A DNA stretch of 64,000 bases from Chrysiogenes arsenatis DSM 11915 (GTDB lineage Bacteria; Chrysiogenota; Chrysiogenetes; Chrysiogenales; Chrysiogenaceae). The stretch is from the NCBI RefSeq assembly GCF_000469585.1, contig NZ_AWNK01000005.1:62001-126000 (forward strand), read 5' to 3'. A model generated the notes under the pieces. It saw only the letters and a program-made list of their open reading frames with translations, was not told the DNA's origin and did not search any database. The stretch's first letter is position 1, and every line of letters starts with the position of its first letter. Shown here piece after piece: positions 27,394 through 35,537 of the stretch. Both the position numbers and the translations under genes were made by a program.

Positions 27394-29646
27394 TTAAAAC
27401 ATTGAACCAATAGTAAAGTCCCAACGAGAAGTCGCCGTCCCCGGCTCAGGAGAAATCTTTTTCCCCCACTCAAGGCGTAAAGGCCCCATCGGACTTACCC
27501 AACGCACCCCGCCACCATAACTGGACTTTACACCATCGAACTGCGGTGTAGGATCTTCACTTAATGTTCCCACATCATAAAAAGCCACTAAACGGAGTGT
27601 TCCATCTTCATTCACAGGATAGAGCAGTTCAAAATTCGCCAGCGTGCTCGAATACCCGCCAGTAGCCTTGCCAATAGCGTTTCGTGGCCCCACTTCGTCA
27701 TAACGATACCCACGGAGCGAATTGATTCCGCCCAAGTACAGCCGCTCGTATTCCGGCACTTCTGCTGCACCCGAATGAGCATCAAGAGTGCGCATTTCAA
27801 CATTTACCGCGCCGACAAATTTCTTTATCAGTGGATAGTACGTAGTATGCAGCACCCCAGCTTTGTACCAATTATTGTCGCCACCGATAGGATCCCCCGC
27901 CCACTCTAAATACACCTGTGAGCGATTCCCTTTGGTCGGCACCATATAATTATCAAACGTATTGCGGCTTAAAGAAGGGGTAATCGCGCTGGTTGTCGAT
28001 TTCCCTTCGATATATGAATAGTACGCAAGACGATCATAATCTATTTCGGTAATATTGATTTCTTCAAATTTGTAGCCAATACTCCCGCGAACTTCTTCAA
28101 AAAGATGACGACCAAAGTTAAAGGAAACACCCCAGCGCTCATCATCATAGTAATCGTATTCACGGACTTGATTATAAATCGAGGTTGAAAAACTTACTTT
28201 ACTATCAAAAATGAAAGGATCGGCAAACGTCACCGAATAGAGTGCTTTCTTGCTCCCCGCTTCGACATTCGCCTTGATATACTGGCCACGTCCAAACAAA
28301 TTCCCCTGTGTCACACTCAGCGTACCCACCAAGTGATCGACGGAACTATACCCCGCGCCAATAGAAAAAAGCCCTGTTGGCTTTTCGGTAACATCAACCG
28401 TTACATCCATCTCTTGCGGCGCACCCTTGCGCTCCAGTATCCGGACATCTTCAAAAAAGTTTAGATTCGTTAAGTCACGCTTGGAACGGTCGATAGCGGA
28501 AGCACTGTACTGACTCCCTTCCAATAAACGCATCTGACGGCGAATAACCTTATCGCGCGTCTTTTCGTTCCCCGTAACACTCACCACACCGATCGTGTAC
28601 GGATCGCCCGTTCTGACATCAAACACCAGCGCCACTTCGCGACGAGCCTGATTGATATCATCCACCGGACGGACATACGCATCGGCATACCCAAGATCGG
28701 CAAACAAACGCGTGAGATTTTCTATCCCCTTCGTCACCTTCGCCGAACTAAAAATTTCGCCCTCTGCCTGAGGCACCGCCGCACGAAGCTTCCCTTCATC
28801 CGCCAAGTCCCCTACGCCACGAAAGCCAATCGTCGTAACCGTATACTGCGGCCCTTCGTTGATCACATACCGGACAATATAATTACCATTTTCCTGTAGC
28901 TCAAAAACGGGCTTTTGTACCGAAACTTCCAAGTAACCATGATCAAAGTAGAGCTGCTCAATCCGCTTCGCATCAATTTCCGCCTTATTTTTGGCAAAAA
29001 TCCCACGATCAGTGATCCACGAATACCACCGCTTTTCACGCAACTCCATTACCTTATAAAAAGCACTCCGCTTAAACGCCGTAGCACCATCAAAAACGAC
29101 ATCTTCGATCCAAGCCTTTTTCCCCTCTTCCACCTTCATCACCAAGTGGTAACTCCGCGAACGCTCGTCAAACGTAGACTGCTCCGTAATCACCACATCC
29201 TGCACACCTTTGTCGTCGTACATCTGACGCAGAGTTGCGCGGATACGAGTAACCTCATCTGGACTATAAATCGTCCCCGGCTTGACCACAATCACTTCGT
29301 TAATCTTATCCGTTGTCAGAAGATCGTTGCCCTCAACCGCGAAGCTTGCTATTTTTGGCCGCTCAACAAATTGGAAAACCAACGTAAATTTGCCGTTAAT
29401 GACTTCGGCTTTTACCGTAATATCGTCAAAATATCCTAAAGAATACAAAGACTTAATATCCTGAGAAAGCGCTTCTGGATTAAACTCCTGAAGCTCACGA
29501 GAAGAGATTTTATCGAGAAAAGCCTGACGGCTCATCGAAGTGAGCCCCTGAAATTCAATCGCATCAATTGTCGCCGCCGATGCCGACCCTGCCGCTATCG
29601 CCAGCGCCGCCAGAACACAGAGGGATTTCTTTTTAACGTCGTGCAC
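27394..29646 (-). CDS. bamA: outer membrane protein assembly factor BamA
   Basis: BamA folds and inserts beta-barrel proteins into the outer membrane. The 750-residue precursor starts at a GTG (29646) preceded by GGAGG, with signal peptide KKKSLCVLAALAIAAGSASA. Five POTRA domains follow (to about residue 400), then an Omp85 barrel with GGINSLRGYRYDEVGPRN (the conserved RGY region of loop 6), and a C-terminal phenylalanine (SRWDFTIGSMF). It is the first gene of the minus-strand envelope run. Confidence 0.97.
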   Translation of the reverse strand: MHDVKKKSLCVLAALAIAAGSASAATIDAIEFQGLTSMSRQAFLDKISSRELQEFNPEALSQDIKSLYSLGYFDDITVKAEVINGKFTLVFQFVERPKIASFAVEGNDLLTTDKINEVIVVKPGTIYSPDEVTRIRATLRQMYDDKGVQDVVITEQSTFDERSRSYHLVMKVEEGKKAWIEDVVFDGATAFKRSAFYKVMELREKRWYSWITDRGIFAKNKAEIDAKRIEQLYFDHGYLEVSVQKPVFELQENGNYIVRYVINEGPQYTVTTIGFRGVGDLADEGKLRAAVPQAEGEIFSSAKVTKGIENLTRLFADLGYADAYVRPVDDINQARREVALVFDVRTGDPYTIGVVSVTGNEKTRDKVIRRQMRLLEGSQYSASAIDRSKRDLTNLNFFEDVRILERKGAPQEMDVTVDVTEKPTGLFSIGAGYSSVDHLVGTLSVTQGNLFGRGQYIKANVEAGSKKALYSVTFADPFIFDSKVSFSTSIYNQVREYDYYDDERWGVSFNFGRHLFEEVRGSIGYKFEEINITEIDYDRLAYYSYIEGKSTTSAITPSLSRNTFDNYMVPTKGNRSQVYLEWAGDPIGGDNNWYKAGVLHTTYYPLIKKFVGAVNVEMRTLDAHSGAAEVPEYERLYLGGINSLRGYRYDEVGPRNAIGKATGGYSSTLANFELLYPVNEDGTLRLVAFYDVGTLSEDPTPQFDGVKSSYGGGVRWVSPMGPLRLEWGKKISPEPGTATSRWDFTIGSMF

Positions 29647-29674
29647 TCATTCCTCCACCCAGCAAAGTGCACCG

Positions 29675-29703
29675 TTTATAGCACTTCTCACAAGCAGTGT
29701 AAA
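29675..29703 (-). promoter_or_regulatory. sigma70-type promoter of the bamA-to-truB operon
   Basis: On the minus strand TTTACA (29698-29703) and TATAAA (29675-29680) are separated by exactly 17 bases; both match 5 of 6 consensus positions. The start of transcription would be near 29668, about 22 bases before the GTG of bamA. The divergent mtaB start is only 95 bases from the bamA start, so promoters for both directions share this gap. Confidence 0.65.
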
Positions 29704-29741
29704 CCAGCAGATAGCAACGCAAAAACCAGAATCACAAAGAA

Positions 29742-31034
29742 ATGGATTGGAGAAAAAATAGCGTGAAAAGCTTCTACCTCAAAACCCTTGGCTGTCGCCT
29801 GAACCAGTTTGAATCGCGCATGATGGCCGAAGAACTCGCCGCACATCACCTTACCCCTGCCGACACCCCCGAAAATGCCGACCTCATCATCGTCAACAGC
29901 TGCACCGTCACCGCCCGTGCCGACAACAAAACCCTGCAATACGTCCGGCAAATGCGCCACAAAAACCCCGCAGCCAAAATCGCACTGATCGGCTGCATGC
30001 CGCAAGTCGCGCGCGAAAAACTCCTGCAAATGCCAGAAATCGACTACATCCTTGGCAACGACGAAAAAAACCGCATCGCCGAAGTTATCCTGAGCAATCA
30101 GCGCGACCAAGTTACCACCCTGCGCACACCAAGCAGGCTGAAACTCGCCGTCCATGCCAGTGGCAATGAACGGGTCAACCTGAAAATACAAGACGGCTGC
30201 GACAACACCTGTAGCTACTGCCTTGTCACCATCGCCCGTGGCCCCAGCCGTTCCATCCCCCTGCGCCAGATCCACGAAAAAGCCACCGAAATAGCCGAAC
30301 AATTTCCCGAAATCATCCTCAGCGGCGTCCATATCGGCACCTATGGCAAAGACCTCCCCGGCACACCAACACTTGCCGAACTCGTCAGCCTGCTCCTTGA
30401 AATCCCCACCCTCAACCGCCTGCGCCTTTCCAGCATCGAACCCACCGAAATCGATGCCCCCCTGATAGAGCTATTGCAGCACCCCAAACTCTGCAAACAC
30501 CTACACATACCGCTGCAATCCACCCATAACATCATCCTCGAACGGATGAACCGCCACTACACAACCCAGCAAGCCGCCAGCGTTCTTGAAAAAATCAAAC
30601 AGATCGACCCGAACATTAAAATAGGCAGCGACATCATCACCGGCTTTCCCGGAGAAAACGATGCCATCTTTGCCGAAAGCTTTGCCACCCTGCAAACCCT
30701 GCCCATAGACATGCTGCACGTCTTCCCATTCAGCGCACGCCCCGGCACCGTTGCCGCCACACTCGACGGACACGTGCGCCACGCCAGCATCACCGAACGC
30801 GCCGAAATACTGCGCGACCACAGCAATAAACAACAACTCGCCTTTGACCAGTCACAAATCGGCACCGTGCGACAAGTCATCTTTGAAGCCGACACCGGTT
30901 ACCTCAAAGGCGAAACCGATAACTACGTCAGCGTTGTCGTCCCATCCAATAAAAGTCACAAAAAAGTCGCATGGGTAAAACTTTGCGCACCAGCAACGCA
31001 AAACGCTCCACTTCAGGGGGAATTTGTGCCATAG
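29742..31034 (+). CDS. mtaB: tRNA (t6A37) methylthiotransferase, MtaB-like
   Basis: MtaB uses radical SAM chemistry to turn t6A37 into ms2t6A in tRNAs reading ANN codons. The 430-residue protein has the UPF0004 domain (FYLKTLGCRLNQFESRMM; IIVNSCTVT; ALIGCMPQ) with three cluster cysteines. The radical SAM core has KIQDGCDNTCSYCLVTIARG, whose CxxxCxxC is clear. A TRAM-like C-terminus is weak and short. A GTG at 29763 with GGAG 10 bases upstream fits the usual short N-terminus better than the ATG at 29742. The coding strand is very C-rich. Confidence 0.92.
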   Translation: MDWRKNSVKSFYLKTLGCRLNQFESRMMAEELAAHHLTPADTPENADLIIVNSCTVTARADNKTLQYVRQMRHKNPAAKIALIGCMPQVAREKLLQMPEIDYILGNDEKNRIAEVILSNQRDQVTTLRTPSRLKLAVHASGNERVNLKIQDGCDNTCSYCLVTIARGPSRSIPLRQIHEKATEIAEQFPEIILSGVHIGTYGKDLPGTPTLAELVSLLLEIPTLNRLRLSSIEPTEIDAPLIELLQHPKLCKHLHIPLQSTHNIILERMNRHYTTQQAASVLEKIKQIDPNIKIGSDIITGFPGENDAIFAESFATLQTLPIDMLHVFPFSARPGTVAATLDGHVRHASITERAEILRDHSNKQQLAFDQSQIGTVRQVIFEADTGYLKGETDNYVSVVVPSNKSHKKVAWVKLCAPATQNAPLQGEFVP

Positions 31035-31058
31035 TGTGCAAACCAAAAGGGAGGGGGC

Positions 31059-32027
31059 ATGACCATATCGTCACGCGAGTTTGAAGACTATTTCTGGCTT
31101 CATGAACAACTCACGCAAAACCGTTACCCCAACACCACCACCCTCATGAAACAATTTGAAATATCCGAACGCACCGCGCATAGGCGGATAGAAACCCTGC
31201 GCGACCGGCTCGGCGCCCCCATAGAATTCTGCCGTAAAAAGAACGGATACCATTACACCAATACCAGTTACACCCTGCCGCCGCTGTGGCTCAACAACGA
31301 TGAACTGCTTTGCTGGCTCATCGCCCGCAACATGCTAGGGAGCGCCACAGACGGCTACGGCGCCCAAGCACTTGCCGCCTTTGAAAGCAAACTCTTTTAC
31401 AACAGCAGCGCCCGCCACCTTGACATCGATAAAATCCGACGCAGCTTTTCCGCCCTCAGCGACCAACACATCCCATGCGACTCAGACACCTTTCATAACA
31501 TCTGCCTTGCCATCCTGAACCACCACTTACTCACCATCAACTACCACTCCCCACAGGACGACACCCAAACACAACGCACCATCGAACCCCACCACCTTTT
31601 TTACTACCACGGTGCATGGGTACTGATAGCGTGGTGCCACACACGACACGACTGGCGGCAGTTCCACCTTGCCCGCATCACCAAACTTACACCAACCCGG
31701 GAAACCTTTTCACCACGACCAGAAACAGAATACCAACACTGCATTAACCAAAGCTTTGGCCTTTTTCAAGGCGACAACATCCAGCACGTGACCCTGCACT
31801 TTGCCCCAGAACGGAGCCGCTGGATACGCGAACAACAATGGCACCCCGCCCAAACCACACACCATCACCCCAACGGCAGCGTGGAAATAACCATTCCCGT
31901 CGCAGACCTGCGCGAAATAAAAATGCGAGTGCTCTCGTTTGGAGCCGACGTGGACGTGATCGAGCCTGAAGCGCTGAAAATAGAAATTGAACGCGAAGTC
32001 GAAAAAATGCACAAAAAATTTAGTTAA
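31059..32027 (+). CDS. WYL-domain transcriptional regulator
   Basis: The 322-residue protein has an N-terminal DeoR-like winged helix-turn-helix (about 1-65; NTTTLMKQFEISERTAHRRI). A WYL ligand-binding domain follows (about 145-225; LLTINYHSPQDDTQTQRTIE then HHLFYYHGAWVLIAWCHTR), then a C-terminal extension (WYL-CX; ITIPVADLREIKMRVLSFGA). A GGAGGGGG ribosome site precedes the ATG. WYL proteins often bind nucleotide-like ligands and several regulate CRISPR-Cas or defence loci. This one lies about 1 kb upstream of the cas operon, but control of it is only an inference. Confidence 0.88.
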   Translation: MTISSREFEDYFWLHEQLTQNRYPNTTTLMKQFEISERTAHRRIETLRDRLGAPIEFCRKKNGYHYTNTSYTLPPLWLNNDELLCWLIARNMLGSATDGYGAQALAAFESKLFYNSSARHLDIDKIRRSFSALSDQHIPCDSDTFHNICLAILNHHLLTINYHSPQDDTQTQRTIEPHHLFYYHGAWVLIAWCHTRHDWRQFHLARITKLTPTRETFSPRPETEYQHCINQSFGLFQGDNIQHVTLHFAPERSRWIREQQWHPAQTTHHHPNGSVEITIPVADLREIKMRVLSFGADVDVIEPEALKIEIEREVEKMHKKFS

Positions 32028-32100
32028 CCCAGAGCCCTGCCACATTTTGACAGGGTGAGTATGCGATATACCCCGCAGACAACGTAAAAAAGGCGGAAGC

Positions 32101-32622
32101 GTGCCTGAAAACCTGATCATTGCCGTAGACGTCGAAACAACAGGACTTTCCCCCGCATACGGCGCGCGAGTTATAGAAGTAGCCGCCGTAAAAATGCGAA
32201 CAGACGGAGAAATAGTGGAAACATTCAGCACATTCATCAACCCCGGCGTTCGCATCCCCCAAACCGTGACAAACGTTCACGGGATCACGAACGCCATGCT
32301 GCACGGACAACCAACACCACCGCAAGCATGGCAACAGTTTGCCGACTTCATCGAAAATCACACACTCATCGCCCATAACGCCCAATTTGACATGCGCTTT
32401 ATCCGCCACGAATACCAACTCCTGAAAATACCCTTTACCAATTATTGCCACTGCACCCTGAAACTCAGCCGCCAGAAATATCCCGAACTAGGAAGCCATG
32501 CACTCGAACACCTTGCACGGCATGTACTCGGCACATTACCACCAAAAACCAAACTCCACCGCGCGCTGAGCGATGCCATGCTGACCGCGATGGTGTGGGG
32601 AAAGATGAGGAGGGAAAAATGA
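32101..32622 (+). CDS. DnaQ-family 3'-5' exonuclease (DEDDh)
   Basis: A 173-residue stand-alone exonuclease domain with all catalytic motifs: DVETTG (ExoI), HNAQFDMRF (ExoII) and HRALSDA (ExoIII-epsilon). Start is a GTG. Such proteins act as proofreading subunits, RNA trimmers or general nucleases. DnaQ-type enzymes can trim prespacers for Cas1-Cas2 and are sometimes fused to Cas2; here cas2 has no such fusion. The gene ends in a hairpin shared with the small RNA unit of the CRISPR locus. Its base composition matches mtaB and the WYL gene rather than the cas genes, so it may simply belong to the core genome. Confidence 0.88.
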   Translation: MPENLIIAVDVETTGLSPAYGARVIEVAAVKMRTDGEIVETFSTFINPGVRIPQTVTNVHGITNAMLHGQPTPPQAWQQFADFIENHTLIAHNAQFDMRFIRHEYQLLKIPFTNYCHCTLKLSRQKYPELGSHALEHLARHVLGTLPPKTKLHRALSDAMLTAMVWGKMRREK

Positions 32623-32644
32623 AAGCCGAGCGCTACTCGGCTTT
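32615..32644 (-). terminator. terminator of the degenerate mini-CRISPR RNA (shared with the dnaQ-like gene)
   Basis: A perfect 9-bp stem, AAAGCCGAG (32622-32630) and CTCGGCTTT (32636-32644), with a 5-base loop. On the minus strand it is followed by CA and then five Ts (32619-32615), a Rho-independent layout. On the plus strand the hairpin begins at the stop codon of the exonuclease gene. Its arm overlaps the last degenerate repeat. Confidence 0.7.
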
Positions 32645-32728
32645 ATCCCCGCGTGTGCGGGGAGGTTACTTCAAGATGTGCTCTCATTCGAGAATATACT
32701 GGTTCATCCCTGCTACGCAGGGATCGTT
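32615..32728 (-). ncRNA. degenerate two-repeat mini-CRISPR; predicted guide RNA repressing the cas promoter
   Basis: Read on the minus strand: repeat A (32728-32700) has stem TCCCTGC/GCAGGGA and 3' handle ATGAACCA, against ATGAACCG in the main array. A 32-nt spacer follows (32699-32668). Repeat B (32667-32638) has stem CCCCGC/GCGGGG then ATAAAGCC. The unit has its own promoter and terminator. The first 18 spacer bases, GTATATTCTCGAATGAGA, match 16 of 18 in GTATAGTCTCGTATGAGA just upstream of the cas promoter, beside an AAG PAM. Mismatches fall at positions 6 and 12, which are flipped out in I-E Cascade. Beyond 18 the match is lost, so binding without Cas3 cleavage is expected. Cas-regulating RNAs (CreR type) are known in other systems; the assignment here is mine. 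Confidence 0.85.
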
Positions 32729-32731
32729 TGC

Positions 32732-32759
32732 ATATTACACTAACTTGAGTATGAGTCAA
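32732..32759 (-). promoter_or_regulatory. promoter of the mini-CRISPR RNA
   Basis: On the minus strand TTGACT (32754-32759; 5 of 6) and TAATAT (32732-32737; 4 of 6) are 16 bases apart. The expected start, near 32725, falls at the first bases of repeat A. The element lies back to back with the cas promoter. Confidence 0.65.
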
Positions 32760-32764
32760 TAACA

Positions 32765-32799
32765 CATACACGGCATTTTCTCATACGAGACTATACCTT
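32765..32799 (-). promoter_or_regulatory. predicted Cascade operator (PAM plus protospacer) at the cas promoter
   Basis: The protospacer occupies 32796 down to 32765 on the minus strand, with PAM AAG at 32799-32797. Two PAM bases overlap the -35 box of the cas promoter. Pairing with the mini-CRISPR guide is perfect at every reading position among the first 18, apart from the tolerated positions 6 and 12. A Cascade bound here would block RNA polymerase. Confidence 0.8.
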
Positions 32800-32826
32800 G
32801 ACAATTTTATACAGGCACCCTATTGT
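32798..32826 (+). promoter_or_regulatory. sigma70-type promoter of the cas operon
   Basis: Perfect TTGACA (32798-32803), a 17-base spacer, then TATTGT (32821-32826; 4 of 6). The expected start is near 32833, followed by the ribosome site AAGGAAG at 32839-32845 and an ATG at 32851. The perfect -35 suggests a strong promoter needing a repressor. Confidence 0.75.
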
Positions 32827-32850
32827 CGTGAAAAACGAAAGGAAGTGCCT

Positions 32851-32982
32851 ATGAATTTTGATCATATTGATTCATTGGTTCGTTCAGCAAACAATATAAG
32901 CGCGAGTGGTTTGGTAGCACTCGCACTTATAGTTGCCTTAGCTGGTGTATGCGTGGGTTTAATCTCTGTGTGGAAAAGGTAA
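32851..32982 (+). CDS. 43-residue single-TM protein at the head of the cas operon
   Basis: A short ORF with a good ribosome site (AAGGAAG, 5 bases before the ATG). It begins MNFDHIDSLVRSANNIS and continues as one hydrophobic helix (about 19-41; GLVALALIVALAGVCVGLIS) ending VWKR. The stop shares its last base with the cas3 start (TAATG), so it is coupled to cas3. I do not recognise a family. Small membrane peptides can act as holin-like toxins or as membrane tethers; either is possible and neither is shown. Its position makes it the first product made when the cas promoter is freed. Confidence 0.7.
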   Translation: MNFDHIDSLVRSANNISASGLVALALIVALAGVCVGLISVWKR

Positions 32983-35537
32983 TGCGATTACATTATTTCT
33001 GGGCGAAAACTACTGAAGATGACTTACCGGGTGTGTCAGTGCACCAGCACATGCTCAACGTTGGTGGTGTTGCCCGGTGCCTAGCGAATGCCTCGCCAAA
33101 CCTGCTGGAGCGTTTTGGCATAAGCCCTTGTCAAGCAGGGGCACTGGCAGCGCTCCATGACATCGGTAAAATAACTCCTGGCTTCCAGTGTAAATGTGAA
33201 GGCTGGCTTATAGAGAACAGTTTAGTGGATATTGGGCGCAAGCATTCCTGGCAAAGTGAGACCGAATCAGATCACGGTAAGGTTTCTCAGGGTGCTCTTC
33301 AGGATTTTCTGGTTACGCTTGGATTGCCGAGGCGAAACGCATCATATATAGCAGCTGCTCTTGGTGCCCATCATGGGAGGATAAAGCAACAACCGAGTGG
33401 ACGAAGTATTCCACTGGCTGAAAATGATGGCATCGGAATTGACTGGAAAGGTGAGAGGCAGCGCTGTGCAGAGAAAATTTTAGCAGATTTCCATATTAAA
33501 GATGTTTCCGGTTTGGAGTCTTTCGATGGTGACAGTGTCGCCACTTGGTGGCTCGCTGGTTTAACGACGGTTTCCGACTGGATTGGCTCTGATAAACGTT
33601 TTTTTCCAACTGAAAAAGAGAAAGAGTTATTTGATTCAGGCCCCAAAGCCAGTGAAGCCTTATCTGCTATCTCCTTTATTCCGGCCAAAATTCAAGGTGG
33701 GCTGTCGTTTTCCGAAATATTTGGTTTCTCCCCGAATGAAATGCAGGAAAGAGCAATTGAAGCCATTGCAGAGCCAGGTGTCTATGTTATTGAGGCACCC
33801 ATGGGCATGGGAAAAACAGAAGCAGCACTTGGCGCGGCATATCAACTGTTGGCCTGTGGTAAAGCCAACGGACTGTACTTTGCTTTGCCAACCCAGGCAA
33901 CCAGTAACCGCATTCATCTGCGCATCAATGAATTTCTCAGTAAAATAGCTCCCCATGAGGGATCAAGTCGCTTGATACATGGGCAATCATGGCTCATGCA
34001 GAGTGAAGTTGAGTTTGTTCCGGCTGCGACCGGTGTTAAAGGCCAGCACGCGGAAGATGCTCGCAGTGGACATGACTGGTTTGCTTCAACGAAACGTTCG
34101 CTGCTGGCAAGCTTTGGTGTGGGGACCATTGACCAGGCTCTTCTTGCCGTCGTAGCAGCAAAACACTTTTTTGTCCGCTATTTTGCTCTTGCGGGCAAAG
34201 TAGTGGTGTTGGATGAAGTTCACTCCTATGACCTCTACACGGGAACCTTGATCGATGTGCTGGTCTCAACCCTGGAACGTCTTGGATGTACCGTCATTAT
34301 TCTTTCCGCAACATTGTCCGGGAAGCGGCGTTCTCAATTGCTTCTCACAACAGGAGGCTCAGATGCCCATAATGCTCCCTATCCCCTGATTTCTGGCAGA
34401 AACCGTTCTGGCAGTATTTCACCCGTGGCAACCCTTCCGCCACCTTCACGAACAGTCAATGTTGAATTTACAAGCAATCAGTCGGGCATGGAGCAGGCTC
34501 TTGTCATTGCGTATGCTGGTGGGACGGTTTTGTGGATTTGCAACACCGTAGAATCAGCCCAAAGTCAATATGGCAAGATTTGCGAACACGTGAAAAATGA
34601 TTTTCCGGTTGGCTTGCTCCACTCCCGTTTCCCCTATTGGCGTCGTGAGAATCTTGAGGAACTCTGGATGGAACGTCTCGGTAAGGGTGAAGACAACCGC
34701 TGTGGGTGCATTTTGGTTTCAACCCAAATAGTCGAGCAAAGCGTTGATCTTGATGCTGACTTGCTGGTAACCGAGCTTGCCCCTACCGATATGTTGCTTC
34801 AGCGACTTGGGCGTTTATGGCGACACCCAAGAGGTAATCGGCCAGCAGAGGCAATAGGACCGAAAGTCTGCATCATTGACGAGACAGCAACTCTTGAAGA
34901 GCTTCGCGTAATGCCACCGAAGGAAATTGTTAACGCACTTGGCAATAAGGCCAAAGTTTATGCACCTTACATCCTTTTGCGGACGCTAGAGCTTTGGAAG
35001 AAGCTTCAAAGTGTCGAAATCCCATCCCAGATTCGATGGCTGATTGAGAGCACATACGCAGAACTTGAGGGTGAACCAGCTTCATGGCAGGAGCTTTCTG
35101 ATAATTGGTTTGCCAGCGATTCTGCCAAGGAAATGCATGCAAAGAGAAACAGCAATATCTGGCAACTTGCGCTTGACGACCAGGAAGGCGTGCAGACCAG
35201 AATCAGTGAAATCGACACGATTCCCGTGGTTCTTTGCCGTCATCTTGATGACAAGAGTGTCACCTTCCTGGATGGGACTTCCCTGACATTTTCCCCTGAC
35301 TTTAATTTTCCTATGGCAAAAGCCATTCACAGGAACCTTGTCAAGGTAGCCGATTACCATGTGAAGGAGACTCCCTGCGCGAAATTTGTCCCGTACCTGC
35401 ACGAAAGACATGCTGTTGCCATAGTGCATGAAGACAACTCAATCTCCTGTAAAGGCGTAAAAGGGAATATAGAACTTTTCTATAGTGATACCCTGGGATT
35501 GTACATAAAGAAACAACATGCAAAGGAGGGGACATGA
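32982..35537 (+). CDS. cas3: type I-E CRISPR-associated helicase/nuclease Cas3
   Basis: Cas3 is recruited by target-bound Cascade to nick, unwind and degrade DNA. The 851-residue protein has an N-terminal HD nuclease (ALHDIGK, H59-D60; GAHHGRIK). A superfamily 2 helicase follows with Walker A APMGMGKTEAALGAAYQLL, motif II VVLDEVHSYD, motif III ILSATLSG and motif VI QRLGRLWRHPR. All catalytic motifs look intact. The start at 32982 is set by overlap with the small membrane ORF; a longer frame from 32949 would run inside that ORF. Confidence 0.97.
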   Translation: MRLHYFWAKTTEDDLPGVSVHQHMLNVGGVARCLANASPNLLERFGISPCQAGALAALHDIGKITPGFQCKCEGWLIENSLVDIGRKHSWQSETESDHGKVSQGALQDFLVTLGLPRRNASYIAAALGAHHGRIKQQPSGRSIPLAENDGIGIDWKGERQRCAEKILADFHIKDVSGLESFDGDSVATWWLAGLTTVSDWIGSDKRFFPTEKEKELFDSGPKASEALSAISFIPAKIQGGLSFSEIFGFSPNEMQERAIEAIAEPGVYVIEAPMGMGKTEAALGAAYQLLACGKANGLYFALPTQATSNRIHLRINEFLSKIAPHEGSSRLIHGQSWLMQSEVEFVPAATGVKGQHAEDARSGHDWFASTKRSLLASFGVGTIDQALLAVVAAKHFFVRYFALAGKVVVLDEVHSYDLYTGTLIDVLVSTLERLGCTVIILSATLSGKRRSQLLLTTGGSDAHNAPYPLISGRNRSGSISPVATLPPPSRTVNVEFTSNQSGMEQALVIAYAGGTVLWICNTVESAQSQYGKICEHVKNDFPVGLLHSRFPYWRRENLEELWMERLGKGEDNRCGCILVSTQIVEQSVDLDADLLVTELAPTDMLLQRLGRLWRHPRGNRPAEAIGPKVCIIDETATLEELRVMPPKEIVNALGNKAKVYAPYILLRTLELWKKLQSVEIPSQIRWLIESTYAELEGEPASWQELSDNWFASDSAKEMHAKRNSNIWQLALDDQEGVQTRISEIDTIPVVLCRHLDDKSVTFLDGTSLTFSPDFNFPMAKAIHRNLVKVADYHVKETPCAKFVPYLHERHAVAIVHEDNSISCKGVKGNIELFYSDTLGLYIKKQHAKEGT

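Noticed and set aside
29688-30332. A 214-residue minus-strand ORF
   Set aside because: It is antisense to mtaB and arises from the skewed base composition there.
32028-32100. Short hairpin (CCCTG/CAGGG) after the WYL gene
   Set aside because: Only a 5-bp stem without a U-run; too weak to call a terminator.
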